Assembly: GCA_910589415.1 (NCBI GenBank)
Contig: OU342630.1
Coordinates: 46,098,012 to 46,162,011, forward strand
Length of the DNA stretch: 64,000 nucleotides
Direction of reading: 5' to 3'
Source of the DNA: Malachius bipustulatus
Taxonomy: Eukaryota > Arthropoda > Insecta > Coleoptera > Melyridae
A program made the translations under genes and the position numbers. How positions within the stretch are numbered: position 1 is the stretch's first letter; every line of letters begins with the position of its first letter. Below are positions 57,640 through 64,000 of this stretch, piece after piece. The notes beneath the pieces were generated by a model that was not told the origin of the DNA, ran no database searches, and saw only the letters and a list, made by a program, of their open reading frames with translations.

Positions 57640-58030
57640 TTTTAGTTCAGCAGAATTCCACCAGGGGCATGAAATAAATATACGTTTGCGTATATCACAT
57701 GGACAATTAGCGAACAATAGTGCTTCCTCCAACTGGCAACGTCGCTATCTATTTTTAGAACAGCAGGTGCACGTAATACACACGGTCGAGTTTTATGGCC
57801 CGCTAGGTCCATGACCTAAATTCGTTGGATTATTTCTTATGGGAACTCCTTAAAAATCAAGAGTATGATGTGCCCACTCTCAGTTTAGCGAAGTTGCAAG
57901 AACTCACCATACAAAAATTATAATCCGTGTATAGCCATATCAGCAATCCAAAGATCATTGCTCAAATTGATTTTAAAACCAGAATATGTATTAAGAAAAT
58001 GCAGGTCGTTTTGAAAATATCCTGTACCTA
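57640..58030 (+). pseudogene. Mariner/Tc-like transposase C-terminal fragment
   Basis: An open stretch of about 55 codons starts EFHQGHEINIRLRIS and ends near a Pro-leading block. In the next frame, DLNSLDYFLWELLKN is the typical SPDL-x-P-x-D-x-F-L-W region holding the third acidic residue. KLQELTIQKL follows. A frameshift and several stops; no N-terminal DNA-binding part or TIRs identified. Confidence 0.55.
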
Positions 58031-58469
58031 CCTATTAATGTCAATTTTCCACTTTTTGTATTTTTTCTTTATTAACTATTTTATTTGTTAAATAATAGGT
58101 AGTTAGTAATTTGTTAGATGGTTTGTTGGATAATTTTTGCTTCCTTTCAATAATGTGTAAAATGCTCCTTTAACACATGTGAAATACTGGTGGCAAGTGG
58201 CATATCGCTGAGAAGGAAAGTGAATTCTACTTTTAAAAAATGTCAAAATCGAATATGGCCGGCCATTTGAAAAAAAAAGTTGACTGTCCTAACTTGAATC
58301 TAGGTGGCCTAGAAAATTATTTCTACTTCATTCGATCCATGAGAACTATAAATACAAAAATTGAAAGTTTCACGAAATTATCTCTACAGGATGTCCCGAA
58401 ATCATGCGTAAGAATTCAAGAAGGTTATTCTACTTGAAAAATTATTGGCAAAACTATCTTTAACTTTTT

Positions 58470-58802
58470 TTTCGAAAACTCACAAATAAGAAAGTTATAG
58501 GCATTCAAAATTTATTTTTTTAAATCAATATTTTTTTATTACACTTTTTCTAGTGTACAGATTTTCTTCAAATTTGGCACACTTGTCACTGATAAACCTT
58601 TGCATCCTTGGTCTAAATTAGACTCAAATTCCTCAAAGCCAAACAGCCTTAACTGCCTTTGACCTTCAAAAAAGGCCTATAACTTTGTCCTAAATATTTT
58701 TTTCTCAATTTTGATGATGTGAAATTAAAGAACATGAAAAAATATTCGGAGAAGGACCTCCTGTTCTATCACGATAAAATAAACAGTTTCCGAGAAAAAC
58801 CG
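58470..58802. repeat. Dispersed repeat, partner at 62965-63332
   Basis: Shares in order ATAAG.AAGTTATAGGC.TTC, TTTTAAATCAATATTTTTT, CTAGTGTAC.GATTTTCTTC, CCTCAAAGCCAAA.A.CCTT, AAAAAAGGCCTATA and CAGTTTCCGAGAAAAACC. Same orientation in both places. Confidence 0.8.
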
Positions 58803-58808
58803 TATAAT

Positions 58809-59500
58809 GGTTTTTCGTAGTTTTTCAAGGTTTATTTGCTTTTGACAGATAATGCTAAAAATTATAATTGTCAATAACTGATTGTTCAAAAGTAATGCAT
58901 TCATCATTAAAACTTTAACAGCCAATATTATAAAGGCTCATTACGCTAATGGACAGATTTCTGTGCTCGATTTTGAAGCTAATATCTACGTCAAATATGA
59001 CTTTTATTACATAATATCTTTGTAATTACTTTCATGTCAAAAATAGATAAATTTAAAAATTTTCCACTTAGACTCGATAGATACCTTCTTCAGAAATGGA
59101 CACAGCCGTAAGTGGCAAAGTATTACTTTTTAAAGAAAAACTTGTTTATAAAAATGAATTATTATACCATTGAAGAAAAAGTAAAATTTATTGAATGGCA
59201 TTACTCTGGCAATTCACTTATATTAGAAATATCAGAGATTTGTACTCGGTTAGTTATCAAAATATCTATCAAAAGCAAAGCAACCTTGAAAAACTATGAA
59301 AAACCTTTCTCGAAAACGAAATTTTCTCGAAAACGGATGAACCAAATGAAAATGTAATTAAAACATAAGTAAGCAGCTTTTTTCCTTAAGGAGCTTTACA
59401 TTTGATATTTTACTGTAAAATAATTAGGGGAGCCAATGTTTACAATAGTTTATTTTAACATGGGAATTCCCTATGTCCGGAAATTAAAGAGACACGGGTG
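58809..59500. mobile_element. Foldback element, second copy (inverted relative to 32641-33321)
   Basis: Matches the reverse complement of the copy at 32641 through the spacer and the right arm, ending GACACGGGTG at 59500. The left arm is cut at about 58809 where the neighbouring dispersed repeat begins. A MITE interrupts it at 58918. Confidence 0.8.
58918..59108. mobile_element. MITE, copy 2, with demonstrable empty site
   Basis: The uninterrupted foldback copy reads ATTTTAAGTGGCAAAG here (reverse complement of about 33006-33026). This copy reads ACTTTA, 191 bp of MITE, then TAAGTGGCAAAG. So TA (58916-58917 and 59109-59110) is the duplicated target. The insert matches 48312-48493. Confidence 0.8.
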
Positions 59501-61924
59501 TGTTAGTGCCATAGTGAAACTGTAGGGCACGCAGATGTAAATAATGACCCTAATAAATATCAGAATTTTTATTTGAAACGATATTTTTTATGTATTTATT
59601 GCATATACAGAGTGTTCTACAAGCTCGGTAACAAACTTTGCCAGGAGATTGGTCCCTTGATTTTAAACATTTTTTAACAATAAAAATTTAAATTAGGTAA
59701 AAATCACAAAACTTAGGAAAAATAAAAAAAAATAAAACCAAATTTATAAAATTTGTTTCTATAAAAGAAAAATTATTGGTTGATTTTTCCATAAGTGTTG
59801 TGCTTTCAAGCCAATTTAATTTTTTGTTGTTAAAAGAGCGTAAATGCCTGGAACTCAAAAAAATAAAATAAAAAATCAGCTCCATGTTTACTAAAAAAAT
59901 ATGTTTAAAATCAATTGACCTATGTTCAGGCAAAGTTTGTCATCCAACTTGTAGATTGTAGAACAGCAGAACAGCCTGTATAATAAGTCATATGAGAAAT
60001 AATTGTAAAAAAGAACGAAAAAAGGAATAATTTATTGTATTTTTCTCGTCTGTTTTCATTCAATGAAATAAACCTTAAATATTTTTTTTTAACATACAGG
60101 CTGTCCCAGCTTATTCGAAGCGGTCTCTGTAGGCAAAGCGATTGACTTTTCCAAAAAATTTTTGCAAATTCAAGTACAGAATCACAATGGTCATAATTTA
60201 AAATTATTTTGGACTATACAGAGTGTCCCATATGAGAGTGGCATATCAAAGTTATGTTTTTTTAAATGGAATGCTCCTATGTTATTGCATTTTTAGATTT
60301 TTTAATCTGTTTTATTTATTTTTTTGTGAAAAATGTAGAACAAACAAAATGACATTACCTATTCCCTTTGAAGATGTCATAACTTTTTTGAAAAAATATC
60401 CTATGTAGGTAGTCGTGCAATCATCAGAATTTCATCTCATTTATATTTTTTTTCAAACAACGAATACGTACCTACCAAAGTACCTTAATTATACCGAGAG
60501 GCAAAATCACATGATTTACATTTATAGCTTATTCAATGAAAAGGTTAATATTTCATAAACTGTAACCGAGCTTCAAATCTAATTTTAACGTAAAAATGGC
60601 TCTCTCTATACGACACAAACCTCAGACGGTCTGGTTAAGACAAGGAGAACGATGTTTCGATGTTATTATCCCTCATCAGTTTGCATCGACAGAGATAGCG
60701 AGTGTATTAATGAGTATAACACTTTTACGTTCATAGAGAGAGCCATTTGTATTCTAAACACGGATGCCTATCTATCTCAAGCAAGTCAAACTTTACTTGT
60801 GAAATATTGTTATTTTGATTCAAAATACTCGAAAGTTTCCTTATTAAATTTTATGAAAGTAGAAATTGAATTGTAATCAAATTATTATGTTTGATTAATC
60901 TTACATGTACTATTCTTTTGGTACAGTCGAAAACTTTGAGCTCGCCCACTTTTTTCGCGAAATGAAAAAAGAAATATTTTTTCGACGCGCCATTTCTAAG
61001 GTTTTCCTGAGAATAACGTTTCCTCAAAGGGTCACATGTAAAAAAAGATTCAGGCTCTAAAATTTAGTGGAAAATTATTGTCGATTTGTAAAGTACTTTT
61101 AACTCATAAGTAATCGAAATAATTTAAAAAATACAAAAGTACATTATTATTATTATCAAGTATTTGTTTCTCAAGTATTATCAAGTATTATCACTTTGTT
61201 GGTATAAAAGACAATACAGGGTGTTTCAGTGATAGTGGACCAAGCTAAAATGAGTAGTTTCTCTCTTGAATACAAGCTGAAAATGTAAATCTTAGCTCAA
61301 AATGACGTTTCGTTTAAGAAATACAGTGTCAAAGTTTAAAGAAGTATAACAGTTTTTGATTGCAACCAGTTTAAATTTAAACCGATTTTGATGAAACTTG
61401 GCATGAAAAATAAACAAACAAGGATATTGTCTTTAATTTTGCTATTTCAGGTTTTGTCGATGCCGTATAGTGTGTCGTGTGGCGTAGATATTCGGTGTTA
61501 ACGTCCATTTTCTCTCTCAATACATGTTACTATACCGGGTGTCTCTCTGAGGTCCGCCACTCTAAGGTTGGAAACTATTGGTCGTAGAGTTTCGAAAAAA
61601 AATTTGCCATGATATAAGTAACCACGAATGAAAATATTTTCAAGATGTTTTCCGGAAAGTCTAGAAATATAGGAAGTTGAAGAAATCCACTTCGTTATTT
61701 TAATGGGGACATCCTGCCTAATATTACGTTTTTATATTGTCCGACAAAGTTAAATGCACATAATAGTTTCCACAATCAGGGTGTAACAGAGTAGCTTATG
61801 AGCTACAAACAAAATAAACTCTGAATTTTTCAATTTCAAAGGCGTTTAAGTAAATTATGAAGACGGATAAAAATATCGAAAAACCGCTTACCTACATGTC
61901 CCTATCTTAACTTTAAGTTCTGTC
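59501..61924. other. No gene; scattered CAGGGTGT-type repeat ends
   Basis: Words TACAGGCTGTCCC (about 60098), ACAGAGTGTCCCATATGAG (60217), TACAGGGTGTTTCAGTGATAG (61215, partly) and ACCGGGTGTCTCTCTGAGG mark ends of further degraded elements. 61680-61920 is related to the arms at 38012. Frames here are chance. Confidence 0.5.
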
Positions 61925-62705
61925 AAGAATTCTGTGTCCGGTGATCCGGTCTGGATAATATTTTCATAGTTTAATACTCACCACATCTAGTCCCATATGA
62001 GAAAAAAATAAATCCCCCCGTTCCAATAAAACGCCTCCCAAACCCCTAAATTTATTTTATTTTATTTTTTTGAGTATGAGGGAGAATGGGGACTTTTTTT
62101 ACACACAGTAGTATTAGAGAAAAAAGAAATTTACCTCCCCTCGGCCCCTCAAAAGATTTTTTTGGAGTGAGAAGCGAAGTGGGGCAGTTTTATTTATTTT
62201 TGCGTTATTCATCACTAAAGCAGTCGACTGCGAAAATTTCACCCCGATCGGACGACCGACGCCGATTTTATACGCCGAAAAGCTCAACGACGAACTATCG
62301 GCATATCTCGAATATGACGTCACACAGTTACCGCGTACCGTAACTTCCGTGTCCGTGGTCCGATCTGGATGAAATTTTCACAGTTTACTCACCACACCTA
62401 GTGGTGTTAGCGAAAAAAACTAAATCCTTCCCTTCCCTTCTTTCGAACCCCAAAAGATTTTATTTTGAGTGAGAAGCGAAGAGGGGCAGTTTTATTTATT
62501 TTTGCGTTATTCATCACTAAAGCAGTCGACTGTGAAAATTTCAGCCCGATCGGACAACCGACGCCTATTTTATACGCTGAAAAGCTCAACGACGAACTAT
62601 CGGCATATCTCGAATATGACGTCACACACAGTTACCGTGTACCGTAACTTCCGTGTCCATGGTCCGATTTGAATGAAATTTTCACAGTTTACTCACTACA
62701 CCTAT
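61925..62705. repeat. Tandem repeat, ~302-bp unit, about 2.5 copies
   Basis: GAAGCGAAGTGGGGCAGTTT at 62171 and GAAGCGAAGAGGGGCAGTTT at 62473 give a period of 302 bp. Units share ACTAAAGCAGTCGACTG, GACGAACTATCGGCATAT, TATGACGTCACAC and the boundary TTTTCACAGTTTACTCAC. A partial earlier unit starts near 61925. Paired reading frames on both strands follow from the duplication. Confidence 0.88.
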
Positions 62706-62964
62706 ATTAGATAAAAAAGAAATGATAATTAAAATTATTCTGTATCAATAATATTGATAGAAAATAAATAAAAATAAAAAATATAAATTTTATTTGTCAT
62801 CAAAATAATAGAAACCTAACTTTTTTATTTAATTTTCATGACGTACACAAAGTAAATTTTGCACTTTGCAGGTAATATTTCTTTCAGTGATATAGGTATT
62901 ATAATAATGTATTAATGCAGGGTATATTTATTTATTTAATACAGGGTGTCCGGAGGTTACTATT

Positions 62965-63332
62965 TTTAGAAAACACACAAATAAGGAAGTTATAGGCCTT
63001 CAAATTTGATTTTTTAAATCAATATTTTTTATTACACTTTGTTCTAGTGTACGGATTTTCTTCCAAGCTGTCACTCTTCTCTTCAATCATTCTTCAATCT
63101 TATCACTTATCACAAAGGATACAAATATACCTTTGTATCCTTGGTCCATATTAGACCCAAATTCCTCAAAGCCAAAGAACCTTAACTGCCCTTTTAACCC
63201 TCAAAAAAGGCCTATAGCTTGCTCCGTAATATTTTTTTCTGAGTTTTGAAGATGCACAATTGAAGAACATGAAGAAATATTCGGAAAAGGTCCTATCACG
63301 ATAAAATGAGCAGTTTCCGAGAAAAACCCTTT
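62965..63332. repeat. Dispersed repeat, partner at 58470-58802
   Basis: Same words and order as the partner; about 35 bp longer because of an internal insertion with CTTCAATCATTCTTCAATCT. Confidence 0.8.
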
Positions 63333-64000
63333 TGAAATATTCTTTGCACTAAATTTGCCCACCATAAGTTCTGATCATTCTCATTTCTCAACAATAACAA
63401 AGCATGCTTTAGAAACAACTTATTTATTTACTTAATTTAAAATTTATTGAATTTGATTTATCAGTTAGTACTTCGTCCAGTGTTTATTTAAATTAATGGC
63501 TAATATCTAGACAGAAACATTCTATTTTTTAAAGACTTTTACCGCCAGACGCTACTGATGTTTGAGTTATTCCTTGTTTAATTTAGACCAAAAAAGGTAT
63601 ATACTTTTCTGGAAACAAGCACTGTTTTTAAAGTATCTACCTTTTCCATGATGTATGTATGACCTAAAGTCCAAAGTATCGAAAATTTAATCATTAGGTA
63701 CTTTATAAATGATTATTGTAATGTTATTGTCGATAGCAGGTTACTTCCCACACATTGCATTATTATTATTATTTATGACAGTTTCGCACCCTGTATCGAT
63801 ATTGTACTCGAGCGCATCGCCCTGGCCGGGTCGCTATTATTTTTCTTAGTTGTATTCTTAGAGTATTCATTTAATTTATGAATACTTCCTGTCAGTCCCC
63901 TGTCAGAATAGTTCTTTTATTCACTGGATATCATAATAACCACCACGCAGGCAATATGATGTTGTTAGATAACCATTCTTCTTTTTCTTCTTATTTAAAA
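63333..64000. other. No gene recognised
   Basis: AT-rich DNA to the end of the window without a recognisable frame or repeat boundary. Confidence 0.5.

Noticed and set aside
62086..62672. Paired frames of 60-85 codons on both strands
   Set aside because: They are duplicated because the 302-bp unit is duplicated; no codon-level constraint visible.

Overview
The window is animal nuclear DNA, almost certainly from an insect. It is AT-rich and intron-bearing, with canonical GT..AG splice sites and long runs of transposable elements. The TE classes recognised (BEL/Pao, Ty1/copia, Penelope-like, several LINE types, Tigger/pogo-like, hAT-like and TA-target foldback elements, a Crypton-like recombinase piece) and two insect-style short-chain dehydrogenase (SDR) genes fit an insect. 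I cannot place it to order from sequence alone. There are few host genes; most of the sequence is repeats nested in repeats.

Host genes. (1) 20683-21484 (+) holds the last two exons of a membrane protein I do not recognise. (2) 24890-26228 (-) is a five-exon SDR of 310 aa with a presequence-like N-terminus; its catalytic Ser, Tyr and Lys are all replaced. (3) 31124-41465 (-) is a second five-exon SDR of 253 aa, canonical except that the catalytic Tyr is Phe and the NNAG motif is NNAS. Its roughly 10 kb of introns are packed with foldback elements. (4) 49465-51071 (+) is a small gene with TATA box, 5' UTR exon and coding exon. It encodes a 74-aa secreted peptide precursor ending in a Pro-rich tail and a terminal Gly (possible amidation).

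Layout. 1-2700: copy 1 of a TIR element with a tRNA-like module. 3181-8650: a BEL/Pao element with identical 369-bp LTRs, a 5-bp target duplication, a tRNA-Phe primer site and an in-frame deletion of the reverse transcriptase core. 9373-19223: a 9.85-kb block bounded by 24-bp inverted repeats, holding a broken Tigger-like transposon, several foldbacks/MITEs and a recombinase fragment. 19.8-26.2 kb: the membrane-protein gene, LINE debris and SDR 1. 26.6-29.7 kb: one LINE split by a 1.8-kb insertion. 31.1-41.5 kb: SDR 2 with its repeat-filled introns. 44.9-47.4 kb: a segment bounded by 49-bp inverted repeats with a 75-bp minisatellite, next to a GC-rich block. 48.3-53.6 kb: a MITE, an R2-like LINE tail, the secreted-peptide gene, a Penelope-like relic, a LINE tail and a hairpin. 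55.1-57.3 kb: a copia LTR and gag cut by copy 2 of the first TIR element. 57.6-64 kb: a mariner-like relic, a foldback carrying a datable MITE insertion, and 302-bp tandem repeats.

How parts relate. The two SDR genes lie on the same strand and both lack the catalytic tyrosine, so they are best read as related paralogues that may have left oxidoreductase chemistry. The TEs share a few architectures (long inverted arms starting CAGGGT, 49-bp inverted repeats, TA or 8-bp target duplications), which suggests repeated activity of a few transposase families. All exon models come from reading splice sites and frames by eye; no search or alignment program was available.
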